Part shown: piece by piece, positions 1 through 12,888 of the stretch | Position numbering within the stretch: the first letter of the stretch is position 1 | Layout: each line of letters starts with the position of its first letter | Assembly: GCA_023101885.1 (NCBI GenBank) | Contig: JALPQD010000102.1 | Location: forward strand, 4,834,971 to 4,898,970 | Source of the DNA: Typhlomys cinereus | Lineage: Eukaryota > Chordata > Mammalia > Rodentia > Platacanthomyidae | Length of the DNA: 64,000 bases | Reading direction: 5' to 3' | Program-made: the position numbers and the translations under genes | Notes under the pieces: generated by a model | Told to the model about the DNA's origin: nothing | What the model saw: the letters and a program-made list of their open reading frames with translations, nothing else | Databases searched by the model: none

Positions 1-1129
1 TAATAAGTTAAAAATCCAAGATCTGAGTCCAGTTTGATCTGTTTTAAAAACCATTACATTAAAGACAAGTTAAAACTGCAGAAATTGGAGACTATAAATA
101 TGATGTACAAATGATACAACTATACAGAAGAATATTCTGAATTATATCATCTACATATTTCCTTCAAAATGCCCTTACAGTATAATATCAAACTGCCATC
201 TAAATATTTATCATTATACCCATAGATTAGACTAGCTTTCAGTCCCTGACTGGGAAGCATCCTTTCACAATGGAATATTTAGACTAGCTATTTTGAAGCA
301 AGCAAACTGTTTTGTCATTTAGGTTCTAAGCCAATGGTGCACTTTGAAGTTGACCTGCCACCTTGTGGAAATTGGAGGCAATAAAAAAAATGGTCCTTGG
401 ATAATATGCCATGATTATAATGGTGTAATAAGACAAGCACTCTTATTGTCCCCCACTTTAAAGGCAAGACATGTGGCTTAGAAAAGCAGTTCACTTCAAG
501 GCACAGAGTCATGCAGCCTAACCTCAAGACCATGAACTTCACTGTGGCATTTAGCCAACCCTCCCACTCAGGCATTTAAAAACTTAAATGAGGGTCATCA
601 GGGTGGCCATGTTTCCTCAGAATAATCACAAACAGCCGTCAACAGCTTCAAGATGAAAGATTAGAAGTGGGGAGAGCTTGTCTTGGGGTTCTTCCACGAT
701 GTGCCTTGCTTTCTGTCTCATGACTCATGACTCCCTTCACAATACCACCCTCCTCATCCTTACCTACATTAAGAAGAAATACAAGTCCACCTGACCTAGA
801 TCCTTAACCCTTCTTCCTTGCTGTGGGCCAATCTCCTGGCCTCTCTGAGCCCCTTTTCTTTGTAAAATGGGGAACTGTTGACACGTATGTAAGTCAGAAA
901 GTGTTTAAGATAGTCCAAGAATGAGATGTAAATTATCCAGCTCCAGAGGCAGCACAGCCAGTTCTTCCTTCAACCTAGAACAACAGCTGATTCTCTAACA
1001 CCCATGCTGTGATTCTGAACCCATTTTGATAATGCCTGATGCTTCTTTGAGCTGTGATCTCTGTCATCATGGGGACTCCACTCCATGATGTATTCCTGAA
1101 TCCTCACCTCCTCACTAAGCACATACAAC

Positions 1130-1240
1130 AAAAGACAAAAGCAGAGGAATGAGAGAGAGTAGAAGTGAATATGACCAAATGCATCCTATACTTGTATCAA
1201 TTGTCAAAATAATAAAATATGAAGTGAACACTGCTTCACG
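1130..1240 (+). mobile_element. Old L1 3'-end fragment (tentative)
   Basis: A purine-rich stretch is followed by the pattern atgaccaaatgcatcctata...gtatcaattgtcaaaataataaa, which resembles the 3' ends of older rodent L1 copies. It is short and diverged, so family assignment is tentative. Confidence 0.3.
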
Positions 1241-1499
1241 TGGCATGTGTACATAACAGGTAAGAAAAAAAAAAGATTTATGCCAAAATCATAGGGGTAT
1301 AACAACACTGGGCTGTCTTGATTCATGTTTACTCAATTTTACCTCCTGGATAATCGATGTTTACTCATCTTGGTTTTATTTTTGGTTGCTTTTTCTTTTC
1401 ATTTTCTCTTAGCCTATCTGATCCAGGCTAACATTTCTAGTATCCATTATAGAATTAACTTGCTAATGGATCCCTGCTTTTCTCTCCTATATACTTTTC

Positions 1500-1935
1500 C
1501 TTCATACTTGCTATTGTTAGGATTTGACTTCAATGTATCCTCAACAAAGTCATGTGTGGTGATGGGGGTCAAACCCAAGGCTTCCCATTCCATATATTGA
1601 AATGTAATCCCCACCATCAGGTATTAATACCTATGTGTTTAGGGGTAAGAACTTTGAGAGGTGATTAGGATAAGATAGTGTCATAAGAGTGGAATTCCAT
1701 GGTGGAATCTTGGTACCTAATGAGAAATTCTTTGATGGAATAAGAAATACATTGAGTGAAGTCTTCCATGTACTGGTTTGGACCAGAATAGAAATGATGA
1801 GATGCAATTACATATCTCTCTTTATCTCTTACATGATATCATGAGTCTGCTTGTATTCTGTAGTGACAAAACCATGGCACATATGAGTATTTGAGTCCCC
1901 AAAAACATGAGCTAACTAAACTTTATAAGTACATA
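1500..1935 (+). mobile_element. MLT1-like MaLR LTR fragment
   Basis: The order of motifs (a start resembling atgtatcctcaacaaag, then aatgtaatccccaccatcag, a gtgattaggataagatagtg block and a gagtggaattccatggtgg block) follows the layout of mammalian MLT1-type LTRs. It is heavily diverged. Positions 1718-1793 recur in inverted orientation near 2820-2908. Confidence 0.4.
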
Positions 1936-2504
1936 CATCTTCAGACATTTTGCGATAGTAATGCAGAATGGACTCTTATGTCCCCTGAACAATAAAAACT
2001 TGATTGCATCATTACCCTGACTGCTGAAATGCTCCTTCCATGACTCGTCCCATTGTAAATGTTCCAGTATGGCAAGTGGCCCTCAAAAGCTGACCCCAAT
2101 CCATCACCATTTTCCCTCTCTGTATCCTAAGCATCTCTGTATCAACCACACTAAGCTGCTAGTGGAACCTTGTATGCACCCTGCAATTTCATAGCTCCAT
2201 GACTGCAAACCTTTTATATACAGGGAAGCCCTTACTACTGGTTGTGTTTGTGACCTCTCGAAGGCTGAATGTAAGCCACCTGCTCATACCACCATCCTAC
2301 AGGCATTTAGTACATACTGATGTGCTTACCTGCTTGCAGGTCTCCCCGAGCAGATTTCAAGTTCCTTAGCAAAAGAAAGGAACATCTTTCTCTTGACTGC
2401 ATATAAAACTTAATGTAGGCTTGGCACACAGAAGGCAATGACGTTTACTGAAGAACTCTCATGGATGTTGTCCTCATTTTGATGCTGCTTGGCCACAATG
2501 ATAG

Positions 2505-2640
2505 CCAGCATCACATGACTTGATACATCCAGACGCAGTGCTAAGTACCTCATGGCCATCATTTTACTAATAAATCCTATGAAAAAAGTCAGGACTTGAA
2601 TGACCTTCATTGTAGAGACAGGAAAATCTAGGTTTCACAC
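2505..2640 (+). mobile_element. MIR SINE fragment
   Basis: The phrase cgcagtgctaagtacctcat followed by cattttactaataaatcctatg matches the conserved MIR core in order (gtgctaag, ttta, aatcct). It is ancient and diverged; assignment rests on the core only. Confidence 0.4.
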
Positions 2641-2935
2641 GGCATAGTAGCTGCCTGGTGAGGTCAAGGAACATATAGATAAATGGTAAATTGGGCAATC
2701 AAGGCTAGATATGGCTGGTTCAACACCTGCACTTATCCTCTTTTGTCCTCTGGAAATCCTGGAACAAGAGATAACAATGTCATCTTTCAGTGGACAAGAG
2801 GACTCACATATCTGCTTCAGGAAGATCATTTCTATTCTGGCCCAAACAAGTACATGGAAGACTTCACTCAATGTATTTCTTATCCATCAAGGAATTTTTC
2901 ATTAGGTTTCATTCTTATTAGGTTTCAAAGATAGG

Positions 2936-3235
2936 AAGGTTGTACAATCTTTAAGAGGTAGAACTTTGATGGAGGCAGTGGGTCACTGTGTGGGGGAGGA
3001 GTTTTAAGGTTTACAGTATGTCTCCAATTTTTGTTCAGGCTCTGACATGGTATGACACACAGACACAGTATGGATAGCAGCCTCCTGTTCCTCCCACCAT
3101 GTCTTCCTTTCAGTGATAAATTGTATTTCCTCCAGTTGTAAGCTAAAGTAAATCCTTCCTTTCGTATATCTCAACAAGTTGTGAGTTATTTTGTTGCATT
3201 GATGAGACACATGATGAACTATCCTGAAACTTCAG
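2936..3235 (+). mobile_element. MaLR LTR (ORR1/MT-like)
   Basis: The motif order is typical of rodent MaLR LTRs: aactttgatggaggcagtgg, gtcactgtgtggg, tcctgttcctcccaccatg, a degenerate polyadenylation region (taagctaaagtaaatccttcc) and an end resembling ttttgttgcattgatgaga. It is a solitary, diverged LTR with no internal sequence. Confidence 0.5.
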
Positions 3236-3393
3236 AAATATCACTTTGCATTCTTGATCCTTCTGCCTTTACTCCCTAAGCAATGGGACTGCAAATGCCA
3301 TTGTAGACTTTGAAATACTACATCAATGAATTTAATAAATAGAACTGGAAGTAGCTTTTATAACAAATATATGTTTCAAAATATTATGTTGAT

Positions 3394-4123
3394 GGGTGGG
3401 AGGGTTTGGTGAGCACAGCTATTGGAGAGATGTGAATTAATCCAGCATGGCTACTCTAATCTTTGTTGATAAGGATAATGAAGAACCAGGCATCCAGGTG
3501 GCTCCTAAGGATGTGCTGAAACTGGGCTCTGGCATCGAAACCTTAGATAGGAAATGGTATCTTTGAACCCAATGTGTTGGTGAAACATTCAGTGCTCCAA
3601 CAGTCTTACCTAAAACTGTCAGAAAGACTTTGAGAACTGTCAACGGAGCTACAGAAAAATCAGCGAAGACTCGTGGACCCCCTAGAACAAAATCAAGCAG
3701 CCTTGACTGTGAAAAAGATCACCCAAAAGACTGAGAATGCAAAGAGCTCTGTCCTGCCTCTGATGATGCCTATCCAGAAATTGAGAAGTTCTTTCCCTAT
3801 GATCCTCTAGATTTTGAGAGTTTTGACCTTCCAGAAGAGCACCAGATCATACACCTCCTGAGTGTGGTGCCTCTTATGATGCTCAATGAGGAGAGAAGAC
3901 TTGAAAAGTTGTTGCACCTGAACCCCCTTTTGCCTATGAAGGCATCCTTTCCATACTGGGAGTCTAATCATCTGCAGTCTCCTTCCAACATCCTGTCCAG
4001 CTTAGATATTGACTTGACATTTGTTTGTTATGATCTAGATATGTAAATATGTAAATCTTATTCCTTCATAGTTTGTGTGTATATGCTGCATTAATAAAGT
4101 ACCTCGTTGTTTAGTCAAAAAAA
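3394..4123 (+). pseudogene. Pttg1-ps: Processed pseudogene of Pttg1 (securin)
   Basis: The plus strand from the ATG at 3447 reads [20 protein letters not shown], the securin N-terminus. Later segments also match securin: [20 protein letters not shown] and the following acidic LPEEHQ region, ending with taa at 4044-4046. Securin is the separase inhibitor degraded at anaphase. The copy has no introns. It carries a stop 39 codons after the ATG (TGA after KWYL), frame changes and another stop in the middle, so it cannot make the protein. An AATAAA at 4093-4098 precedes a short A-run (4117-4123). An 8-base direct repeat, atgttgat, flanks it (3386-3393 and 4124-4131), consistent with L1-mediated retrotransposition. 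It is antisense to Anxa3 and lies just past its 3' end. Confidence 0.93.
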
Positions 4124-4189
4124 ATGTTGATTCCAGGAAATACACAAGGTATTTTCTAAGTAAATTCTAAAAACAAATAGACAAACTGT

Positions 4190-4512
4190 ATTTAACAAAT
4201 GTTATAATTTTTATTACCATGATTCATATTTAATGATTTAAAGCCACACAGATTCTGACTTCTGTAAGCAATCTATAATTTGGGTGAGTTTAGCAAGTTT
4301 TTAATACTGTATTAAACACTTTAAAATTGCATTAATCTCCCTTATAAATGAGAAGCTCTAAAATAATCATGTCTTTTTTTGTTGCTGTGATCAAATAATG
4401 GGAATTCCTGTTTTATCCTTGCTTGTCCTTTAAAATACTCCAAGTTAGCAGTGAGTCAAGTTGTTGTTGAAGCTTGTGGTCAGAGCAAACAAGCTTTGGA
4501 GACTGTCTTCGT
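4190..4512 (-). other. Anxa3: Anxa3 3' untranslated region (exon 13)
   Basis: This is the sequence 3' of the Anxa3 stop codon on the minus strand, AT-rich and without recognisable repeats. The distal limit is placed by the minus-strand AATAAA at 4210-4215, giving a UTR of roughly 300 bases. A weaker ATTAAA occurs slightly upstream (4229-4234). The exact cleavage site is inferred. Confidence 0.65.
4210..4215 (-). terminator. Anxa3: Polyadenylation signal of Anxa3
   Basis: The plus strand TTTATT here reads AATAAA on the minus strand, about 300 bases 3' of the stop codon. It is the first canonical hexamer downstream of the coding sequence. Cleavage is expected 10-30 bases beyond it. Confidence 0.6.
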
Positions 4513-4572
4513 TCAATCATCTTCTCCACAGAGCTTTAAGAGCACGGCCTCATAGTCTCCTGAAGTGTCTGA
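4513..4572 (-). CDS. Anxa3: Anxa3 exon 13 coding part (residues 305-323, stop)
   Basis: After the acceptor ctttgcag the exon reads [19 protein letters not shown] and then TGA. This is the end of annexin repeat IV with the SGDY motif and the acidic C-terminal tail typical of annexin A3. It begins in phase 0, matching the AAG end of exon 12. Confidence 0.95.
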   Translation of the reverse strand, partial: SDTSGDYEAVLLKLCGEDD

Positions 4573-6458
4573 CTGCAAAGGATAAGATAAAATGACACAT
4601 AATTAGAGGACTGTAAAGGAGCCAACCCCACAGCACTTAGGGAGCCCACTGGTGGGAGGCTGTGCTGCTCAGTGGAATGCACCTGTGGTGCCAGCCTTCC
4701 TACACACCTGCGAGAAATTGGGTTCCAGATCAGCTGCTGCTCTGTAATGTGTAATGTTTCCATTCTCCCTGATGTATTACAGCTGAATTTTACTTAGGGC
4801 TTGAAAAAGATGGCAACATAACACTATACATTAATCTCTAAGAATACTTTTTTACATTGCACTTTTAATAGCATTTAATATTTACACAATACCTATTTAC
4901 TATTCAAAAGGCTTATTTGTGAGGCAGGGTGTGTAGCTTAGTAATATGTGCTTAGTACTGATGGGGTCCTGGGTTGAATTTCAGTGTAGAAAGTTAAAAA
5001 GAAAAATTCACTGTGTGTTAACTGTTTTAACCTTTATGCAAGTACTATGGAGTACAATGTGAGCTCTCAGTCTCCCTATATAAATTTTAAGTGGAATGAG
5101 AAAAATAGAGGTTAGGAGGCATGTCCTCAGATTCTGTGGGGATGAGGAGCAGAGGCAGGAGTGGATCCTAGAGCTGACCTCACTCCACTCTGCCTGGGTC
5201 GAGCCTGGCAGAGGAACTTTCATAGTCTGTCTAAGTCACCCAGAAAGTGGTTTGGTTCTTAGAAGACAAACATACTATGGATTTAGGGATAGAGAGGTCA
5301 TATGTGCAAATGATTTCCTGAAGGCAAAACTTGGTTTTCTATCTGGGTTGCCTTAAACTTCCACATTACATTTATTTGATTCAAGCAACTCAGCCAATGA
5401 TCACTTTATTTCATGTAATATCCAATTTGGGAGAGCCATCAGTAAAGAGGGTTGCTAAGTGTTGAGATGAGACATACTTAGTAGAACACTTAATAAAACA
5501 CACTTGGATCAATGGGCTTCTGGTATTATACATTAGAGATCATTGCACTTTTAATAGCAATAGCATTCTCTGTTGGCTTTCCTAAGTAGTTCCACCACAG
5601 ATCACCTGTTTTTAAACTGTCAGCAATCCATTAGCTGTGCATTTAAAGAACGCCCTTTAGTCATCTCTGAAAAGAGTCTCATAGACTTATCAGAGGTTCT
5701 ACCAGACAACCAAGAGAAGACAACCCAAGAAGCTTACAATCCACTTTCATATGAAATTCAGATTCATGGTAGGGACTTAACAGTCTTTTCTCTTGTCTCC
5801 ACTCCACTCTGCTTTTTAGAAATACAGTCTACTAATATAGCACTTTATAAAAGCTGTTTTCAGAATGTTATATTTAAAATCTTTGAACATAATTTGTGCC
5901 TGTGTTCTTAAATAGGTCCGATTGATGGCTCTTGAGGGTGTGTGCCTGTCATCTGGACACTTGGTCGGGGGTGATGGCAGAAGGATCAAAATTTCAAGGA
6001 CACCTTCAGCCACATGGCTAGTTCAAGGCCAACCCAGGCTATATGAAATCTTGGCTCAACCTCTTTCCCCTACCTGCCCCCCCCCCAAAAAAAATCATTG
6101 CCAGGCAGAAATGGTGGTAGCTTGCTCTTTTGGTCCTGGAAGGCAGAGCCGGGGACATCCCAGAATGGAAAAATAAGAAGGTAGAACAATTCAGAATGAT
6201 TCCTAAAGTCACCCTGGGTCCTCTATAGGCACACACACAATCTTCTACATACACATCTACACGCATGTACACGCTGGCATCTACACACACACATACGCAT
6301 AGACAATTGTTTATAAAAGACTAACTAAGGGGCAGTGAGATGAGTCACAGCTAAAGGAATCTACATGCAAACCTGGAGACCCAAGTTCCATCTCCAGGGT
6401 CCACATGGTGGAAGGAGAACTGACTTCTGAAAGTTGTCATCTGACCTCCGCAAGAACA

Positions 6459-6503
<45 letters not shown>

Positions 6504-9500
6504 TTTCCTCCCTCTTTCCCTCCCTTCTCTCTCTTCTTTCTCTTTTTTTTCTCCCTCTCCCTGGGTTCTCTCTTAGCCCAACTTTGATTCCCACCTTTTC
6601 TCCTCCACATGTTGTCAGTCTGTCCAATTGTTCCTGTGTGGTATTTTCCAGAATATTATAGATTTGATTTGTCCCCAGTGTGACTTTTACTTTAGTTGAG
6701 TTCTCAAATTGTTACTTCTCAAGATGTTGTAAATCAACACAATGACCCCGGATCCCTCACAATACACACATTGTCTAGTCTCCCTCTCACTTTCCTGCCA
6801 GCGGGCAAGGCGTTCTGATATACTGGCCTGGAGACAGCTCTTCCACTGCCATCCATACTCCCTCCCTCTGGCATGTTGGCCTTTATCTCATTAAGTTTCT
6901 CTGCCTCTGCCAGGCATGAGATGGGAAGTGATGGGAAGCTCAATGCTGAGCTCTGTCCTGCTTGCTCTAGATGTTCTTGGCAGCATTTCCGTTCCTGTCC
7001 AAAGATCCAGGAACATAACCAACTCTCAAAGCATGTCTCATACTAGTAAGCAGGCCCACTGACATCTCCAGGAACATGTTCTAGGTCATCACGGACAGAA
7101 GATATGCAAAACCATGTACTTCCTCCCAATGCTCCAGACTCACTGACAGATCCTGCCCCTCTCGCTGGGAGGACGCTATTCGCTGTGTTTCATAGCCTTA
7201 TACCAAATCACTTGAGCTTTGATCCCGAGGTTTCTTGCACCCCTTTCTTCTCTTTATAGGACCACCAACTATGCGGTATCACAGCTACTGTGATGTGACT
7301 ATGTAATCGACCTTCTGACACAGCACTCTTCATCTCTTCTAATTTCAAGTCATTCCCTGCAGTCACAGGGATCTTTGCAAAGCTCATGACACCATCTTGC
7401 TTGAAACCTTCACTGACTCCCCATACCCTGAGCCATAGGTGAAAACACTGAAATGCCATTAGGAAGATCCCACATGGACTAGCCCCTCTGCCCTCTCTCT
7501 TCATAGCTCTACTTGTAATTCTTTCCTTAGAATGCCCTCCTGGCTCCCTACTTCCACACTCCACACGTTTACCTTGTCAATATCCACTCACTTTTCAGAT
7601 CCTGCCAGTCAAGTTCTTCTTATACATGATCTTTGGACACAAATCTCACTTCCTCATAATCAGCATGGTTGTGATTCATACAGGTATGTGTAATTCCACT
7701 AAATTATAAAATTCTTCCTTGAGCCTGGCATACAATAAGAACTTAATTGAATGACCACAGTGCATATACCCTGACTTTAAGAACCCTTCTAACTGGTCTC
7801 GGCTTGCCATTTTGTCCCCAGAGTAGACCCTCTAACCAAGTAAATGCTTTGTTGCTTCTTCCCCTCAGCATGGTTGCTTCCAGCATTCATTTTGGGACCT
7901 TGTTGGTCAACACAGCATTTGGGAAAAGGCACTTAGTACTTACTATTTGTGCCAATTAGATACTTGTATTAATTTGACAACTGAGAGCTAAACCTTCAAG
8001 CAAATTTGTGAAGAATTGTGAAATTAAGCAAGCCTGTGGGAGATCATCTAATTGATGTGGGGAGACCCAATCCATGGTGGGTGATTCCCTGGGTAGGTAA
8101 GTAGATAAGGTTGAGAGAGTTGGTTCAGTATATCGGCATGCTTTGGCATACAAGTACACTGACAAGCAAGAAAGTGTGTTTTTCTCTTAGCTCTTTGTGT
8201 GGATATGGTGTGACTAGTTCCCTTGGCTCCTGATACTGTTATCAACTCCTGTCATGCTGAAGAAGTATGATTAAGAATCACAAATAAAAATAAACACTTT
8301 GTTTCCCTAAGTTATTTGGGTACTGTATACATTCAGCAATGGGAAGATAAAACTAACATACTCTTGACCTGAAAAGTAAGCTTAAGGCCTGTTGCTCTAA
8401 GAAATACTCCTATCAGATGGTAACCATCCTGAAAATGGGAGACTGAACCCTCTCTCACTGCGGTCTCCTACTCTTATTCCATCTACCTTTGAATCTACTC
8501 TTATAATAAGACTCTATTTTAACAGCCTTTTATCTTTGGCTAGGAGGTGATATCCAATGCCCATCAGGATGGAGCCAAGGGCAGCATAGAAACAGCAAAC
8601 CATAATTCAGAACATTAGAGACCCTACATTAATCACCTGGAACCAGGCCAACCTAATCTCTCCTCATCCTAAAGCTCAGGGAAATTTGCAGAAGAGGGGA
8701 CAGTAAGATTGTAAGAGCCTAAAGATGGGGAGGAGCAATGATATGAAAGATATTCCACACAAGTTAGGGCACAAGTAACATAATATGCACAATGACTAAC
8801 ATATTGTTGACCCCCCCAAAGTCTAGCATGGATCACAGGCACCAGGATCAGGTGAGGGATTAATAGCTACAAGAGTGTTCCTATACTAAAGGGGAACACA
8901 AGAAAGGTCTCTAGACAATGCTACTGAGTCCTTACACCTCATCAGAGAGGAGAACCCAGAGGGAAGTTTGACATGCACACTAAAGGATGCTCCAGGGATG
9001 GGGGAGGGGCACTGGGAGAAAGGGAGGAAGGGGGGGAGGAAGGGGAAAAGAGAGGAGGGAGCAAGGGGATTGGGGAAGGGTGGAGGGAGGGAGGGGACCG
9101 GGGTACTTATTAAGTTTGTATGAGTGGGAAAAAACCTTTATACAAACATAAAAAAGAGAGATACTTATGCCCCCCAAAAGAAATAATCCTATCAAATATT
9201 TTATGTCAGATCCTTATTTATATCATCCTAACCTCACAATCTAGTATTTAACTGCATGCTGTTTTAACGATTATCTGTTTTATTTTTTATGCTTTACTCT
9301 AAGCTCCAAATCAACTGTGAATTTACTCATGGTAGCTACTAAATTTCCCTTAAACGGCACTATTTATTAAACCAAGTACATAATTTACTAGTTAAGGAAG
9401 TCTAAAAAAAATCATCTCATCTTAGTGCTTCCTCTATTACCTTTTTCTACACAGGCTCTTACTGTGCAGTCTGGGCTGGCCTCAAACTTGAGGTCTTCCT

Positions 9501-12500
9501 GCCTCAGGCTCCCATGTGTGATGATTACAGGTATGTGTCACTGAATCTGGCTCATGAATTCTTACTTCTTAACAAGAAAAAAAGCACTGTTGTTTGTCAC
9601 CTCTGTTTTTTTCTTCTCCTCTCCCACATGTCACCTGATAAAAGAGTCGGTAGGCACTTAAGTGTGTTATTACCAGAGGAAAACAAAGGGAGACAGAATG
9701 AAAGTCGGGATGATATATAAAACAAAATTCTGTCCAAATGGAATTTCAGTATTGGAACCATCTGAGAAGGCCCTGCTCATCAGTAAGGAGTGAGGAAATG
9801 AGATCACCTAGGAATGCGTGTAGGTGGGGGAAAGAAAGGAATCCGCATTAGTTCAAACCACAGACTGGACTCTCCAGTGATGGATTTTTCTTTTTATCAA
9901 CCTACGAATAGTTTAAATGTTTCCTAATACAATAAGTCTCAATTACCCAGACCACTGGGGATGGAGAGCCACAGATTAATTTAATTTTCTGGTTTGCTAA
10001 GGCTGAATTGAAAGCCCTTCTGGTGCGTCAACCTTGTTACTGACAATTGTTATAAAAAGGCATGAGTCTGCTTTTCTGCCTTAGCAAATACAATGTGGTT
10101 AACATTATTGAATCCTCTATGATGACTGAAGCTATTGTAATGTGTCAGAATCAATCCAAATAGTATTGCATGTGGGCAGCGGGTGAACCCATGCTGAACA
10201 CCAGACAAAGTCATGTCTTTTCTTTTCTTTCTTTTTTTTTTTTTTGAATGACCCATAATTTCAATGTGTCTATGCATCTTCATCTGCAAAAGTTTAGTTC
10301 AAAAACAAAGGCTGTATTCAAAAAAGATTTTGGTGAGCAAAGCTAGCTGGCTACTTGATGTGTTTATCCATCCATCCATCATCCATCCATCCATCCATCC
10401 ATCCATCCATCCATCCATCCATCCATTCGTTTTGTTTTAATTATTCGTGGAGTTCTTTTTCCCAAGATACATGAGGAAAGTTTGGGTGAGTATTTGTGCT
10501 TTTGTACCTGAAGGTGGCCACATGGCAGGGCTTATACAGACTCCAACTTTCTAGAGTGACGGTGGAAAAACATGTAGGTCAGGTGTTCCTCAAGGAGCCA
10601 AAGTTTTCCAGAGTCAGGATCTACATGGTACACAAATGATCCCTTGGCTAGGCCTGGGGATGTGTGGGGGGTGGAGGGGGAGGGTCTAGACCGCAGGATC
10701 CCACTCCCAGCTTTGACTCTCAGCACTTAAGAGTGAATTCTCTGCTGTGGGCTGATGATGGTCCTTTTCTTTGCATTGGCTCCTCCTTCTGGGTACCAAT
10801 TCCCAACATGGAGCGTGGGATCCTGCCTGGGTCTGGCATGCTGACTTCCTCAGAATGGCTTGCAGAGTAGATGGGGACACAGAATAAGGAAGCCAGGCAG
10901 CCCGTGGGACCTCTGGATAGCAGGTCCTGAACTCCATCGTTCATCTAGCCGGCCTGGGTCTGGTGGCAGAGATAGCTGTACAATTTGGCTCAACTTCAGC
11001 AAACAGAAAAAGTGTTGACATTTTAAAAGGATCTTCATCCAGAACCACAGAAACACAATGGATGATTCTTTTTTAAAATCAAGAAACTTTAAAAGATGGA
11101 AAAATGCTTTTAGGCAAGATTGAAAACTTCTGCTTGGGAAAGTGCCTTTAGTCAACTAAAAGGAGAAGTAATAAACTGGGCGTGGAGGTGTTTATAATGA
11201 GATAGAAACTCATCTACTTTATATAAAAAAGAGGTCTTAAAAATTAACCCACAATAGTAACTCAAAAGAATTATGAGCAAAGAGCCGGGGGGGGGGGAAT
11301 CAGAGAAACCGAGAAATAAAAAAGCATTTACACATGAAAATATATTCAGTTTTCTTCACACTAAGAAAAATGTCTATTAAAACTACACTGAAGTGGGACA
11401 TAGTGATGCAAGCCCACAGTCCCTGCACTTAGAAAAAGATGCAAGAACACTGAGAGCTTAAGGCCAGTTCTAATGAGACCTTGTCTGAATTCCCCTCCAA
11501 CAATTATAGAAAGATAAAATCCAGAAAAGTTGTTTATAAGCTGACAACAACCCTCTGCTCAAAGATTGTTGTGAAATGAAACTCAAATGGCAATCCCCCA
11601 AAATTTTAAGAAAGACTCAGAAATAAATTTACATCTACACAGAAATAGAAATAAATTTATATTTGTCTCAGAAATTCTATTATCTAAGAAAAGACCCCAC
11701 ATGATACTTGTACCTTGTAAAATTGTGTATGAAATTTTATAATAGCCATATACAAAATCCAATCATATAAGCTGCTAAATACAGGAAAGCTTCCTATATC
11801 CTGAAACACAAGAACCAAAGCTGCAGAACCTGCTCTCTCTCCTGTGCACAGAAGACATTCCTCATCATTTATTTATTTATGCAATGTTTAAATTTAAAAC
11901 ATGTATTTTCTTTCCTTACATTGCATAGACACAGAAATAAAATTTTAAAAACCTGCAATATAAACAACTTGCACATGTGTTTTTTTAAAAGAAAGTTTCA
12001 TGGCCAATAAAGCTAAAAAAGAAAAAAGAGAGACTTTATATTACATGCTTGGGATTCGAATGCTGGAAAATGTTATCTTTACATTTTTCTGTAGCTATTT
12101 TAAGCTAAGAAAACACACTGATGAAGAAGAAATGACGTATGATACATATTTCTCTGTTTTAAGGAGTTTAAGGGAGAGAGGCTGAGCAGAGAAGGGGAAA
12201 ACATGTTTTGCTATTATTACTAAGCAAACTTACCTTAATTGCTGAATACAGGGAATAGCCATAATTCTTCTTGAACTCACGTCGAATGTCCAAAAGGTCA
12301 ATCTCTGATCTAGAAACCATTATTCGGTTCAGAGTAAACTCGTCAGTTCCAGCACCCTGGGAAGAAACACATGTGCTCACAATGCCAGTTTTTCTTGCCA
12401 CACAATAAGATATAAATAGCAATACACAAAATATTCAACCATGCCAATGCTGCTTTACTCATTTACCATCAAACTCTGCTGCTCATTGACTCAAGAAACA

Positions 12501-12857
12501 CCTGTTGGGCACTCCCTTTGTGCCAGCCACCCCTGCCAGCTTCCAGTTTTGCAAAGCATACAGGCAAGAAAACAAGTCATTACATGTACAGAAACATGCT
12601 TTAGGGGAATCTAGGAAAGATTAAGGATTACCAGAGACCTGTCCAAGAAAGAAACTTATGCACTGAGGCCTGAATAACCAGCCATGTGAGCACCAAGTAC
12701 ACACCTGTGATCACAATACCCAGAAGCCCAGTCAGAAGGAAGAAGCGGCCAGCCTGGGCTACACGGTGAGCTTGAAGCTAATCTAGGTTACACAGAGATA
12801 TCTTGTTTCAGAAAGAAAGAGAGAGAGAAAGAAAGAGAGAGAGAAAGAAAGAGAGAG

Positions 12858-12888
<31 letters not shown>

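Larger units (their letters stand above)
1..3393. other. Region downstream of Anxa3, no gene
   Basis: This stretch lies 3' of the Anxa3 poly(A) site. I see no conserved exon or credible coding frame here; all open frames are short and look random. Bases 1-1129 hold nothing I recognise. From about 1130 onward the DNA is a patchwork of old repeats listed separately: an L1 3' end, an MLT1-like LTR, a MIR and a MaLR LTR. Confidence 0.6.
4573..12233 (-). other. Anxa3: Anxa3 intron 12
   Basis: This 7.7-kb intron holds an old ID at 4920, B1 and RSINE pieces at 5925-6300, a B2/B3-like SINE with a CT tract at 6328-6560, a MaLR LTR at 7972-8365, a 5'-truncated L1 at 8416-9180, a B1 at 9445, an ATCC microsatellite near 10365-10427 and a B1 at 11391. 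The stretches 6560-7970 and 9560-11390 show no gene or clear repeat to my reading. Confidence 0.8.

Noticed and set aside
5573..5911. Plus-strand open frame of 112 codons in intron 12
   Set aside because: AT-rich, unrecognised and without coding features; judged random.
7208..7564. Minus-strand open frame of 118 codons in intron 12
   Set aside because: No family match that I can see, no conserved splice or start context, and the surrounding DNA looks like ordinary intron.
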